Origin: Polytrichum commune
Lineage: Eukaryota; Streptophyta; Polytrichopsida; Polytrichales; Polytrichaceae
Direction: 5' to 3'
Assembly (NCBI GenBank): GCA_950295325.1
Contig: OX485807.1
Span: 10,813,001-10,877,000, forward strand
DNA length: 64,000 nt
Shown here: one piece after another, positions 1 to 11,236 of the stretch
How the letters are laid out: every line of letters begins with the position of its first letter
How positions within the stretch are numbered: position 1 is the first letter of the stretch
Translations under genes and position numbers: made by a program
The notes under the pieces: model-generated
Seen by the model: the letters and a program-made list of their open reading frames with translations, nothing else
Told to the model about the DNA's origin: nothing
Database searches by the model: none

Positions 1-783
1 GACCACCTTATGCCCATGGGTGTCAATGTGCACATTTCTATGGACCTCGAGTTTCTTTGCCGATCTCATACGGAAATCGGCCAGCCACATCTCTTGACAT
101 AGGGACTTAATTTTCTCCCGTGGGAAAAACTGGCAACATTTCCGATAGCAACAGTCTTTGGCGGACACAAGACGGATAGATTCGTCTCCCAATATGCGAT
201 CCCGTCGACGCTCCTTATCTCCTCGAAGCACACGGTTCGAATCATATTTGCGTAGGCCTTTGCGAGGACGTATTTTGGCCAACAAAGCTAATTGTGTTTG
301 CTTATGGCGCCGCTCATGGTCCAACAAGCTCACTCCATCATGGAGAACCCGACAAAAAGGCCATCGACGCAAGGAAAATCTCCATGTCACCGGGACCTCA
401 AGCGGAAACAAAGAATTCAAGATGCACACACCAACATCGTTCGGACCAAGGGGGTTGGCATCCACACAATCACGGGGATCAGAGTTTCTATATATGCCAT
501 CTGCCACAGGGATACCAATGTCATTGAGTAGGACGACATCAAGGCCAACCCATTGCTCCCTCCCGAAACCGGCACACAACGGAATGTCATCGTGGTCATC
601 CCTAGAATGTAGAGATTGTTCGTGCACTTCTAAAGATTCATGGGAGGATGTATCCACAAACTCCCCCATCACGTTTGGCAGACCATTACAACCCGCCGAA
701 GGGGAAGAAAGTTCACACTCACCATCGGAGGAGGAAGAAATTGTGGACAACTCCAATGAACTATATGCCACGGGCAGCGCCAT
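1..783 (-). CDS. DUF7869-type transposase-like protein, N-terminal part (element A), cut by window edge
   Basis: The minus strand is open for 261 codons from an ATG at 783 to the window edge, without a stop. The product matches the N-terminal part of the gene at 55815-58885: an acidic Ser-rich start, then a block with RFSLRRWP and RPRKGLRKY, then a cysteine knot (KDCCYRKCCQFFPREK), then EMWLADFRMRS. The paralogue shows that the catalytic half would lie beyond the left edge. The start is chosen because the ATG sits five bases after a splice acceptor-like TTAG (about 789-792), exactly as in the paralogue. Family knowledge: DUF7869 proteins look like DDE-type transposases of plant, protist and animal elements. 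The gene is divergent from the polyprotein at 6342 and belongs to element A. Plus-strand frames here are shadows. Function by homology only; the reading frame itself is secure. Confidence 0.85.
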   Translation of the reverse strand, partial: MALPVAYSSLELSTISSSSDGECELSSPSAGCNGLPNVMGEFVDTSSHESLEVHEQSLHSRDDHDDIPLCAGFGREQWVGLDVVLLNDIGIPVADGIYRNSDPRDCVDANPLGPNDVGVCILNSLFPLEVPVTWRFSLRRWPFCRVLHDGVSLLDHERRHKQTQLALLAKIRPRKGLRKYDSNRVLRGDKERRRDRILGDESIRLVSAKDCCYRKCCQFFPREKIKSLCQEMWLADFRMRSAKKLEVHRNVHIDTHGHKVV

Positions 784-1308
784 CCAACCTAAGCAAACCA
801 CTAATCAATGACCAAAACAAGAAGCACCGCAATGCACACAAAAGCGAAAACGAGAGCTGTGTAAATATATGGCTCAAAAAATACAAACAACTCTCGCGGC
901 ACCGTTGGGGGACCTCACATATGAAGACGAACGTGCGTTCGAAAACAACGCCATGACAAGCAAATACTACGTGGGAGTCACACACCAATGGACAACGGCA
1001 TGCAATTGTGGTACATATTAACCGTGAAGGGTTTTGGGTCGATTTGCTAATAAAACATGGGAAGTGTTGCCAACCAACAAAGGAGAGCATACGCACATAT
1101 ATTCACGAACGCGCGGACGAGATTATCAACCCAACAAACAATGAATTGTAAAAGGGATAAGCAACGTGCATTGCTCAGGAGCACCCAAAATGCACCTGCA
1201 TCATTATCCACATGCAACAAGCATCGTAATTGAAGGGCATGTCTTTGACGGGTGTGTATCTAGGAACGACCGAACCCAAGGTAGAGCCTAAACTCAAGGG
1301 TGTATGTA

Positions 1309-2146
1309 TACGAACGATCGTTCGTAAGTCCTGGCCGAAACATATGGGCGTATGCATACGAACGATCAATCATGTGTTCTAGCCCTGACCGTGTTTGTAA
1401 AAATATTGACCCATCAGAAGAAACATCTATAGCGTAGTAGTAGGAGGCATGTGCATAAATGAACGGATGTTTCTATATAATTGCAAAATAATATCAATTG
1501 ATATTTATGAACGCACGTTCGTGAATACCAGACCATCATATGTTCAGTTGGACATAACAAAGTCACGGGAGCGTAGGTGTCTTTAAGGGTTAGGAGGAAA
1601 ATATACGAACGCACGTCCGTATATCATTGAACATTTTAGCGCCCACGACTACCTATAAGTAGGTCAACGTGGAGTATTATCGAATGCTCTACTTACGAAC
1701 GCACGTTCGTAAACCACTCGCATTACACGAACTTACATGCGCCTGTATCTCCAAGGAAATATATACGAACGCACGTTCGTATATAATTGAACATTTTCAT
1801 GCCTATGACTACCTATAAGTAAATCTACGCTGAGTATGTCCAATGCTCTACTTACGAACGCACGTTCGTAAACCACTCGCATCACAACAACTTACGTGCG
1901 CCTGTATCTGGAAGGAAATATATACGAACGCACGTTCGTATATAATTGAACATTTTGTGCCTATGACTACCTGTAAGTAAATCTACGCTGAGTATGTCTA
2001 ATGCTTTACTTACGAACGCACGTTCGTAAACCACTCGCATCACATGTCTGAACCACTCATCTATACCACTCGTCTAAACTACATGTCTAAACCACTCGCA
2101 TCACATGTCGCTACCAAGTCATCTTTACGAACATGCGTTCGTAAAC
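1309..2146. repeat. Type-A palindromes, transposase-side cluster
   Basis: Near-perfect copies of TTACGAACGNNCGTTCGTAA occur at about 1309-1326, 1693-1712, 1764-1781, 1852-1871, 1923-1940, 2010-2029 and 2125-2144. The central two bases vary (AT, CA, TG) while both 9-base arms are kept. This is the same motif as in all noncoding parts of the polyprotein gene at 6342-13016. The likely role is a binding site for an element-encoded protein, which is inference. Confidence 0.85.
1610..2046. repeat. About 160-bp tandem repeat carrying two palindromes per unit
   Basis: Three diverged units repeat the order palindrome, CCACTCGCAT, CTTACRTGCGCCTGTATCT, palindrome, TGAACATTTT, ATGACTACCT, CTACGCTGAGTAT. 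Equivalent palindromes are spaced about 158-160 bp apart (1693, 1852, 2010). The array amplifies the palindromes in the transposase leader. Confidence 0.75.
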
Positions 2147-2399
2147 GTCCGGTATTTGCGGCGGTATATGCGGGTATGTGCAACCTATTGTGTACCTGGG
2201 AGGTATAGGGTGGGCGCACAAGAAAATGGTTTGTGCTCGTTCCAGTCAGGTCTGTGGAGCGCACACTTGGTTGTGCCGCAGAAAAGAGCTCTGATGTGGG
2301 GGGAAGAGCTTTAAGTACCTCCCCCCTGATGGTTCAAAATCCCTTGGATGCTATTTAAAAAGCGGATTCCCGCCGCCTACTTTGACCTAACAATATGCC

Positions 2400-4560
2400 A
2401 TTCCATCCATGCGGAATAAATAAATAGCATTATGTATGGAACATGTCTTGCATGCACGCAACATATTGTAAATATGTCAATCGGTCGCACACCTTAGTTG
2501 TCACCAAGGTCTCACGTGAATATATGTCTATATTTATATGTATATATGAATTTCATATTGTATATTGTATTATATTATATTATATATACACATATATATA
2601 ATATTAGATTTATAATGTCTATATAGGTTTATGGTTAACATTGAATTTAAATGATTTGCAACTAAGGTGTGAAGTCCAAGTTAATTGACGATTGATTATA
2701 CCTAATAAAGTGATGAAGGGTTTAGGGTAATACATATTCACACACACAATGAGGTAAGAGTAGCTAAAAACATGTTGTGGAAGCCCCTAAAATTGTAGGT
2801 ATCATATGATTCACATAAAAAAAATGCCCGTAATATGGTCACCAACTGCATGAATACCAATAAAAAGTCGCTTAATCCATAATGGTTTGTACTAGGTAAA
2901 TTGAGGACATTTTGAAGTAATCATACCCAATATATGTAGGTAAGGTCTTCATTCAAATGTAACACTAGGTTTGAAAATAATGAATTAAAATGGCATGATT
3001 GGAAATGATCAATCACTTTGGAACGGTGCATACGATAATGATAAGAATTGAAACCATGCCTACGTGAAGTCACACTTACAATTATTAATATCATGTGTTT
3101 GACGTCCTATGGGAAATAAAATTTCCTCCACCTTTTGTAAAGGTTTAGGATAGCGCAGGCTCGCCACAATATGAAATTGAGTCCTTTATCCAATAATTGT
3201 TTTTTAAAGAACCATTGAACACCTTGAAAGACATATTGTCCATGAAAAATTTATATTTTAAAACACCATATACACATGCTTGCGGGTGGATTTTTCATTT
3301 GAATCCACCCCCTACACTTGAGGCTCGCCAAACATCGGACCATATTATGAACTACAAGTTTAAATGCAATTGATCATTGGTGAAATTTAAAGTTGATGGC
3401 ACTAGTATTCGTTTGTTAGTTCAAGTCGACAACTAATTAAATGACTTGACCTCCTAAGAAGGGTTGGTAAGATAAAAAGATGTCGGGTTTAGGGTTTAGG
3501 GTTTGGGGTTTGGGGTTAGTGTATATGGTTTGTGAAAGTTGTCTAATATGTGGTTTGCGGGCTTAGGGTTTAGATCGTTAGTGATACTTAGGACGGGTTT
3601 AGACTTGGAGTCAAGGCTCAAAAATGGGTTGGGGTGAAAGAAATCCACGCCTCTCATTGGTAGAAAGGCTAGGATTTTCCTCTTCAAGTTTACACCATGA
3701 GTTGGGGCCAATCACAAATAAATTATTTTATTCATCATGACAATGGCTTCAAGCCTTGGAAAAGAGAGCTCCCAACATTGTGGACTCTTTCCCTCTTGTT
3801 GAGGCCATTGTTAGAGCTTTTATTCGCTTATAGTAGTTTATTCTTTGAGCATTGAGTAGGAGGGGAGAAATTCTAAATTTATTATACTTTAATTATTATC
3901 CATAGAATAGTTCATGAGTACGTTGGAACCTCTCATAACCCTCTCATAATTGCAACCTCCAAATGGCCCCAACCCCACCTAAATAGGTTTACACATGAAA
4001 GCAATGAATGGAGTTAGGTTACTTTCTTATTAATGGCCTTTGGGGCCCATTTGCATGCCACATGGGACATATTGGCCTTCGTTCACAATGGCCTTGGCCC
4101 CAAGTCTAAACAGGTCCTTAGTGTACTATGCGTTCGTATTTAGAGTATCTAACACTAAATATCATATTAAGGGTGGGTCAAGCTAACACCTCATGAAATT
4201 AATGACATCGTATTGAAAAATGAATTTTCCCCCACCTCTTGAGGAGAATCTGATAGCCCCTCTCCACAATTCAAAATGCGTCCTTTATGTATGTAAAATT
4301 TGTTTGAGGAACCATTGAACAACTTTAAGGATGTGTGGTTCATGAAAACTCTATTTTGCAAAACACCATACACACATTGGGGTGGGTTCTTCATCGAAAA
4401 CCTACTAAATGACATGCATTGTGTTGTACAAATTAACTGAACATACTTTTCTAAAATATGTTTACAAGGAATCCAACTGTAGAGGTATTAAGGGGATACG
4501 GAATGTAAAATTCATGTCCCCGAACTAAGCTCCCACCATTTCGTATTTCTTAATTCGTAA
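2400..4560. other. Stretch without a gene, with diverged dispersed repeats
   Basis: I see no coding region. The stretch is AT-rich (a TATATA block at about 2520-2600) and holds a diverged direct repeat pair: about 3120-3310 and 4215-4405 share the order CACCTYTTG, GAGTCCTTTAT/GCGTCCTTTAT, GAACCATTGAACA, CATGAAAA, AAAACACCATA and GGGTGG. A telomere-like TTTAGGG block is at about 3485-3515. Segments 3714-3763 and 3943-4020 match 54206-54336. An isolated type-A half site is at about 4131. Confidence 0.6.
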
Positions 4561-4566
4561 ACCCTC

Positions 4567-4700
4567 ATCCCTCCCTATCCCCATTCCCCTCCCATCCATC
4601 CCCATCCCCATCCCCATCCCTCCCCTCCCCATTCCCTCCCCATCCCCTCCCCTCCCCCATCCCCATCCCCATCCGCATCCCCATCCCCTCCCCCATCCCA
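4567..4700. repeat. C-rich low-complexity block (CCCCATCCC type)
   Basis: The block is almost purely C, A and T, built from CCCCAT and CCCTCC words. It gives a Gly/Met-rich spurious frame on the other strand. It lies just upstream of the GC-rich presumed promoter of the element A polyprotein gene (4700-4880). Confidence 0.8.
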
Positions 4701-6341
4701 GCCCTGGCCAGTGGTTGTCAGCCACGTGGCAGCCGCCAGGAAACCCTAGCGGTGCCGGCTACCTCCCCGCGCCTCTTCCTCTCCTCCTCATTTGTCATTT
4801 GGAGCAGAGGAGGAGGGGAGAGCTTAGGTGCGGCGAAGCCCTGGCCATTTGTATAGCCGCATTTTATGTTTATTCTTGGCGCGCATTGTCAGAAGCTTGA
4901 GAGTAGGATCGCTTGAGAGGTTGATATTTGTAGAAATCTTGAGAAGCTTGAGAGTTTTGGAAAGCTTGAGAGGTTTAGAGTTTTAGAAAGCTTGAGAGGT
5001 TGAGTGTTTTAGAAAGCTTGAGAGTTTTAGAAAGCTTGAGAGGTTGAGTGTTGCAAAAAGCTTGAGAGCTTGAGAGTTTCAGAAAGCTTGTGAGTTGTGT
5101 GTACATCAGAATATTTGTAGGATTTGTAAATAAATTCTGAAGGCTTGAGAGTGTGAGAAAGGAGCGAGGGTAGAAATTGCATTTGAAAGCGAAATCAGTG
5201 CATTTGTAAGGTTTCTGGATTTCTGAGTAGCAGGCAGCAGGTTTTGGGTTTGCAACAATTCAATGTGAGTACAGGTTTCTTTTTCAAAACACTTCTTTGC
5301 AATCTGAAATTGTTCTTTGTTGAATTCCATGTGTCATGTTTTATGCATTATGAGCTTTGTCATGTTTTGTATGAATTAGGACTTTCCCCTTCATTATGAA
5401 TTCTTAATCACTGAATCTCAATGTTGTTGTCATTACATATTTCACTTTGTGTTTCATCATTCTGATCAAGAGTTGTAGGCAAAAATCCAAGCAATGTCGA
5501 TAGCAACATTCATAAACCCATACATACGTATACGTATGTATACATATCCGTATATGTACGGAAAACATTTATTATCATACACAGACGACCACATTTACGA
5601 ACGATCGTTCGTAAATGTGGCGTTTATACATCTAATACACCAAGCCCTTTACTTTACGAACGCACGTTCGTAAAATACGCACTCACCTTCTACTTTTACG
5701 AACGTGCGTTCGTAAAATACCCACTCACCTTCTACCTTTACAAACGTGCGTTCGTAAAATACCCACTCACTTTCCACCTTTACGAACGTGCGTTCGTAAA
5801 ATACCCACTCACCTTCTAATTTTCCGAACGTGCGTTCGTAAAATACGCGCTCACCTTCTACTTTTACGAACGTGCGTTCGTAATTGATTAAATAATGAAC
5901 ATCTTGTATTTGCGAACGTCCGTTCGTGAGCAAACACTGAATCACATCAATATCCTAGATTTACGAACGATCGTTCGTAACCAGGGATCCAAACACACCC
6001 AAGATTTGCGAACGCGCGTTCGTAAATCTACACAAAGGCATGGACATAAATATGTGTACCCAAAAACTAATAAAAATGAGCCCAAAAAATGAAAATAAAA
6101 ACGAACCCTACACCTTTTGATTACGCCATATGAACATCACAGCACTCAAATACGACCGCGCGTTCGTATTTATTGAAAATGAATAACACCTTGGAAATCA
6201 AACCAAATTTGCGAACGAACGTTCGTAAACAAGAACCAACAAATGTCTTGCCAATAATAAATAATTTATTGACGACCTGCAAATGCCAGTAACGAACGCG
6301 CGTTCGTAAATGCAATTCTGAATGTGTCTGTTACATTGCAG
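4700..6341 (+). promoter_or_regulatory. Promoter, 5' leader and leader intron of the element A polyprotein gene
   Basis: A GC-rich stretch (4700-4880) is followed by a tandemly repetitive leader of AGCTTGAGAG words (4890-5100). A possible donor (AAT|GTGAGT, intron from 5275) pairs with the acceptor TTGCAG|ATG at 6341/6342, so the start codon is the first codon after the intron. Element B has the same arrangement: a GAGAG-rich leader on its coding strand and an acceptor directly before the ATG. The leader intron holds the densest cluster of type-A palindromes. The exon boundaries are inferred from consensus only. Confidence 0.5.
5594..6312. repeat. Type-A palindrome array in the leader intron, including a 42-bp tandem array
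   Basis: There are about 13 palindromes. Six form a strict tandem array with 42-bp period (about 5652, 5694, 5736, 5778, 5820, 5862), each a palindrome plus a spacer reading TACCCACTCACCTTCTAC. Others lie at 5595, 5908, 5960, 6004, 6150, 6208 and 6290. The arms stay conserved while the spacers outside the array are unrelated, so the 20-bp site is the conserved unit. A long minus-strand frame (5945-5649) is only the translation of the array. Confidence 0.9.
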
Positions 6342-7637
6342 ATGGCTAGACCAGTCAGGAGCGCAATCGAAATGTTCGCGGTTCAGTTGGATCGGCTTCC
6401 GGAGTCAGTGACAGATGACAATGGGAACGATAATTACGTCCCCAAAGATGACTTCATGGGGGAGTGGACGGCGCTCCCGGAGAAAATCGAGGGTGGATTG
6501 TTCGCCCTGAGATTTACATACGAGTTGGAGACAAGGCCAGACCAGCCGGAGCAGTGGGTGCAGATGAAGACATGGGAGATAGAATCCATAGAGGCACAGG
6601 GTGATTTTGTTATCTTGGATTTGAAAAACAAAAAAGACCACATCAACCTCCTGCTGGACTTCAAGAGGCACCCTTTCTCCCATACATACGCACAGAATAA
6701 TGTTGTAGAGGATGCCAAGCATTTCGACCTCGTGAACCTTTTCACGAAGTACAGCCTCAACCAACATTGGACAACCAGGAAGTTGACTGCACTGGCCCTA
6801 AATATGTCCAAGTATAACAGTGCCGTCGTGGAGGCCAACAAGAAGAAGAAGAATCCCAAAAAACCTACTGCATCCGGAGCAGGAGGTTCTAGAAGTGCGC
6901 CGCGGCCAGTGCCTTCAGCTAGCTGATTGTCAGAGGGGCCAAGCAGACACTCCACGCCATCTAAAAGAACTCGGGACGATATGGAGAAGTCTGGTGTCAC
7001 GGAGACAGCTGAGGTCAACTCGCCGCCTGTCATGCCGACCCCTTTGAAGAAGGGGGAAAACCCTGATGCGGCAAAGGCGACTCGTATCCTTCGCGACTTC
7101 AACAATTACTCGAAGGATTGCTGGCCCATGGGACGGCACTTCACCTTCAACGTGGACTACTTCAAATGCGAGAAATCCCCCAACAAGTAGGTGGTGAGGT
7201 CACGTGAAAGCGGAGGTGTGAAGTGGCAAATCAACAACTTGATGAATAACGTGAAGTGGGATAGGCAAACTGTGTGCGTTATGCCAAAGGGTTTCACTTC
7301 CCGTCCCACGGAGAAAGATTGGGCAAGAATCCAGAACGGGGAGTTCTGGATTATTGATGGACAGCACAGCCTGGAGGCATCGCAGATCATCCTCAAGGAT
7401 GATAACTTCCAGCATGAGCTGAAGGGGGACCTGCGCTACTGGAAGGCGTTCCTGGTGTGGTCAGACGACTGGGACAAACTCCGGAAAATTTCGACATTTT
7501 TAAATTCCGGGAATAAGATCAAAGCGTTTGAGGCATCATGGGCAACAAACATAGTGGTTGCGAGAGACGTGTGGGTGGCACACGGGTGCCCACCAAAGGA
7601 GAGGGAGAATGCGAAAAACCAGTCTCCACAATGGAAG

Positions 7638-7753
7638 GTAAGTTTACAAACGAGCGTTCGTAATTCTCAGGTTCCTTTAGAACATTCCTGATCATTTTAT
7701 TTACGAACGTGCGTTCGTATTTGATTGACCAATGACATTCCTTTCTAATGCAG
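7638..7753 (+). other. Polyprotein A intron 1 with two palindromes
   Basis: The donor GTAAGT follows codon AAG and the acceptor is AATGCAG. The intron is phase 0 and 116 bp long. It contains two type-A palindromes at about 7648 and 7700, which fill more than a third of it. The homologous intron in element B (49111-49510) has seven type-B palindromes. Confidence 0.8.
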
Positions 7754-9079
7754 GCGTTTTGCGATACGATGGTGGACAAATTCTCTTCCATCGACATGAA
7801 GTCCACTTCAACGAAGTCAGTGCTCGAGCTGAAGGGTGAGCTCCGGCTTATTTGTTGCAACAGAGACACCTGGGATTTGTGGACCCAATTTTTTGATGCT
7901 CACAGTGCGGGGGATCTCGTCAACCCCGACACTGAAGAAAAATATAATCAAGAGAAGACTAGGGAAGCGCCTCCGCTGCTGAGGGAATTTTTTAGGCCGC
8001 TTCAGGGGTTGACGGAGTCGGAATTGCAGAGATGTGCAGTTCATGCTCTTGGGAACACTGTCGGGAGAACAATCTCCTACCTGAAGATTTTTTTGAAGAG
8101 GCCAAAGCACAGGCCCGGAACGTACTCCATCAAGGAGTGGTGCGAACATCGCAAGTTGAAGACCAACGCAATGAGGGAGTTGGGCGCACTAGTCCCGGAG
8201 TACAAACTCTTCCAGGCCGACGGGGACATCAACTGGGCTGGATGGAAGGAGTTTAAGGTCGGGTATAACATCAACGGCTCTTCCATGCGTAGGCTAATTA
8301 AGGAACACGCCTCCGTCTTGAAGCTGAAGGGGAACAAGCGGACCAAGAAAGCAGAGACAGATCCCCAGGAGGTGGAGTTGTATATAAAGTTTTTGGAGAG
8401 GAAGCGGAGGGCCACATTCGAGGGAGTGGCCAGGTTTTGTTTGGTAACCACCGGGCTGGAGATGACCACATTTTCTAAGTGGGACGGCACCATCAGCAGG
8501 GCCGAGGTGAGGGAGGACCACAGGGGTTGCCCATTTGCCCTGATTGATTTCAGGGGGATCCCAGGAGGTGCGAGGCAAGGGGCAAAGGATTTTCCCTTCT
8601 ACAACCCTTTCATGGCAAAGTTTCAAGACTACAGATCGCCTGAAATGAGGGAGCCTCACGTATGGCTTTGGATAGTGGAACAGGAGAAGCTATCCATTGT
8701 CACGGAGCTGTACGAAAATACCATCAAATTTGAATACAACATCTACCACAGCACCTACGTGCCCGCAAAAATGGAAGGGATCGTGGCCATCAACGAGGCC
8801 AGGGGCAACAAGCAGGTGGGAGCTGTCAGCTTGATCTTCTTAACGTACAATGCTCTCAGAAATGGGAGAGCGCCTATGAAGGCAAACAGTACTTTCAAGA
8901 AGATATACAACATCCCTCACCCCCCTCCCAAGGAACTGCTGCAGGAGACACTGTACACGGTTTTCCCCGCGTTGGAGCTCAGGTTGGAGTTCTACGTGTC
9001 AGTGTTGCAGAGCTTGGCAATTAGTGGAGAGACTGTCTACAACATCTTTGGAGGCAGCAAGTTCATGTACGCGGCCATG

Positions 9080-9248
9080 GTAAGCTGTCATTCTTAGATT
9101 TACAAACGCTCGTTCGTAATTGTCATTGATTCAAATGTTATAATAGTTGTGGCATTTTTTCCCTTTGCGTTGATCTGGCCTTGTCTCAATGTTGATGTTT
9201 ACGAACGCACGTTCGTATATGCTGACATGTTTGGAGACGTTGGTACAG
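9080..9248 (+). other. Polyprotein A intron 2 with two palindromes
   Basis: The donor is ATG|GTAAGC and the acceptor GGTACAG|ATG, phase 0. Palindromes are at about 9098 and 9199. The element B intron at the same codon position (47627-47780) also has exactly two, of type B. Confidence 0.8.
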
Positions 9249-9781
9249 ATGCTGGGGTTGGTCGTCAATAACTACGTTGACGCCCAAGACGAGGATGAAT
9301 ACTAGGTCCACAGGGTGAAAGCATCCACAATGGACCTCGATGACATGTGTGTCCCCAGGGAGGACTTCAGCATGCCCGTCGACGAAGGCATGTCGGGCTT
9401 GGAGACAGACGAGGACGAGCCCGCCCCCTCCGTGGACGTGGACGTGGACGCCATCTTGCAGTCGTTCAACATCACTCCTTTACGGATGTTGTCGCCAGCG
9501 GGTCACCCGTCTGACCCCCAAGGGACACCGGGGGGCTATACAGGATCCTCGGCTGGGACAACCCAGGATGTCCTCCCCGCTAGAGTGTCGGGTGCGGAAC
9601 CCTTCGGCACACCTGGCGGCTGTTCGACGTCAGTGTCTCCCAGGCCCGTCGTGGTTCCGAGGATGGAGACCCTCGACCTCCTTGACCAACGCTCGCGTCC
9701 ATCCTTGGACCACTTCCGGAACACGAGGAGGAGGATGAAGAAGACGCCATACGTGGAGTTGCCGGAGGGAGCAATCATCGA

Positions 9782-10754
9782 TGTCGCGCACCTCTCCATG
9801 AGGAGTGCCCGAAACACCATGGGCACAAGGGGGACCCCGGAGTGACACCCGGGACTTGTGTCGCCGTTGGTGAGAGGGCCCAAGTGATCTTAGTGTGGGT
9901 GAGGGCCCCGGGCGTTGGGAACGCCTCCCACCCACGAAGACTAGGAGGCACAAGGGTAAGGCCATGAGCTATGCGTAGCTCATGGCGTGGTGATTCTAGA
10001 AAGCTCAAGAACACCTCAATCGGAGGTGTGAGCTAGGAGTTATGGCCATTTGAGTGGGGCGCTGTCCCAGGACAGCGCCCTGGTACAGCAGTGCCTGGGA
10101 GTGATTCCCGGGACTGCCAAGGTTCAAACAGGCATAACGTCCTCAATACTTGTCCGAATGGGGCAAGTGAGGAGTCCATCGGCATTTACGTGAAGCGTAG
10201 ATGAAGATGGAGTGGTTGGTTGTTATGATCAGACATCATACAAGGAAGTTATGATGGTCTGAAGCTGCTAGGGGGTTCTAGGCCCAGCAGCTAAAGGAAA
10301 ATGTCCACTTGGCCCCAACTCTTGGTAGAGAGACAAGAGGTTGGTTGACGGTGGGGTAGGGGCCCCGCGTGAAGTCCTAGAGGCTTATATGGGTGAGGTG
10401 GTGTGGCCTCACCCACCCGAGGCCAAACGGCAAGGCGTCCATGGGCATTGGCCCATTGTGAGGCCATAGTTGCCTAGTATGGTTCGGGTTGTTGTAGTGT
10501 TGTTCCGGCAATGCGATGATCAACATAGGATTGGACTTCCATGGATGGAAGTCCACATCTAAGGAATGGTTACCGATTAAGGGGTGAGTCGCAAAAGCAA
10601 AGTAGGAGGGTTGGTTCCCTCCTATGAACTATAAGGTCCGGGGTAGGAGGAGCTAACCATTAGCATGGCGGAATGCGAATGGTTAGCGCTCGTAACCTTT
10701 GCTAAAATTGAAAATTGGCAAGATTGTCAAGGGGGCTTAGCAAGGGTTGCGACA
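9782..10754. mobile_element. Solo LTR (973 bp) inserted in exon 3 of polyprotein A
   Basis: The segment begins TGTCGC and ends GCGACA, giving TG...CA ends with a 6-bp inverted terminal match. It is flanked by the 5-bp duplication ATCGA (9777-9781 and 10755-10759). Removing it with one ATCGA copy restores an open frame in which the acidic stretch EVSDEDEGD aligns with the homologous place in element B. It contains several short inverted repeats (for example about 9962-9985, 10056-10080 and 10530-10556) and no internal coding region or primer binding site. A solo LTR left by recombination of a full retrotransposon is the simplest reading. It has no type-A palindrome, as expected for a later arrival. 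Confidence 0.88.
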
Positions 10755-11216
10755 ATCGAGGTGTCCGACGAGGACGAGGGGGACATGGACATCATGGCGG
10801 AGCTGGGGGTGGATTACGACAAGAACAAGCGTGTGAAGGAGGAGGCGTTGACCGTTGCCGAGCTGAATGCCAAGCTAGAGCAAAAAATGAAGGAGGAAAT
10901 GGCGGCTGCGGCAGAGGAGAGTGCAAGTAATATTGCCCGTATGCAGGAGGCGCTGCGGGAGTCCGCAGCAAAGACGGACGCCATATTTGAGATGCTCAGA
11001 AATATGCAGAGCTTCTCGGCGCCAGCACAACAGCCTTACCCCTTCCCCGGAGGATACCCCTCCCATAGCCCCCCTCCAGGCCTGTTCCCCGGAGGACCTT
11101 CGCACCCACCAGCACCACACCCAACGCCAGCTGGGAGTCCTCCGCCCCTTCAATTGACTGCCACCCCCTTCAACTCGGACGATGCGATAAGGGCTGCCAT
11201 ACGCGAGGACGAAGAT

Positions 11217-11236
11217 TTACGAACGCGCGTTCGTGA
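11217..11236. repeat. Type-A palindrome inside coding exon 3, first copy
   Basis: TTACGAACGCGCGTTCGTGA lies in the open frame of polyprotein A and is read as DLRTRVRE. Only the last base pair departs from symmetry. The homologous Pro-rich exon of element B also has two in-frame palindromes, of its own type. Confidence 0.9.

Larger units (their letters stand above)
789..2400 (-). promoter_or_regulatory. Leader/promoter zone of the element A transposase gene
   Basis: This noncoding stretch lies upstream of the minus-strand transposase gene. A TATA-like TTTAAATA is at 2359-2352 on the minus strand, and a splice acceptor lies next to the ATG, so most of the stretch is probably a 5' untranslated intron. 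It carries about a dozen type-A palindromes, several degenerate (about 927, 1105, 1358, 1507, 1602). The mirror-image gene in element B has the same layout. The promoter and intron are inferred, not proven. Confidence 0.45.

Noticed and set aside
158-811. 217-codon plus-strand frame
   Set aside because: It is the antisense shadow of the DUF7869 gene on the minus strand, which has clear homology to 55815-58885.
4525-4725. Gly/Trp/Met-rich minus-strand frame
   Set aside because: Translation of the C-rich low-complexity block; no codon structure.
5652-5883. A regular array of palindromic repeats with short spacers, superficially CRISPR-like
   Set aside because: The spacers are the same in every unit, the unit is a plain 42-bp tandem repeat, and the DNA is plant nuclear with introns.
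5649-5945. 98-codon minus-strand frame with repeated YERTFVKVEGEW peptide
   Set aside because: It is only the translation of the 42-bp palindrome array in an intron.
6924-6926. Stop codon read-through or recoding as an explanation of the stops in polyprotein A
   Set aside because: Three separate stops plus an LTR insertion, and the homologous B exons are open; decay is simpler.
9846-10664. An intron between two parts of polyprotein A exon 3
   Set aside because: The TG...CA ends, 5-bp duplication and inverted terminal match fit an LTR exactly, and element B has no intron there.
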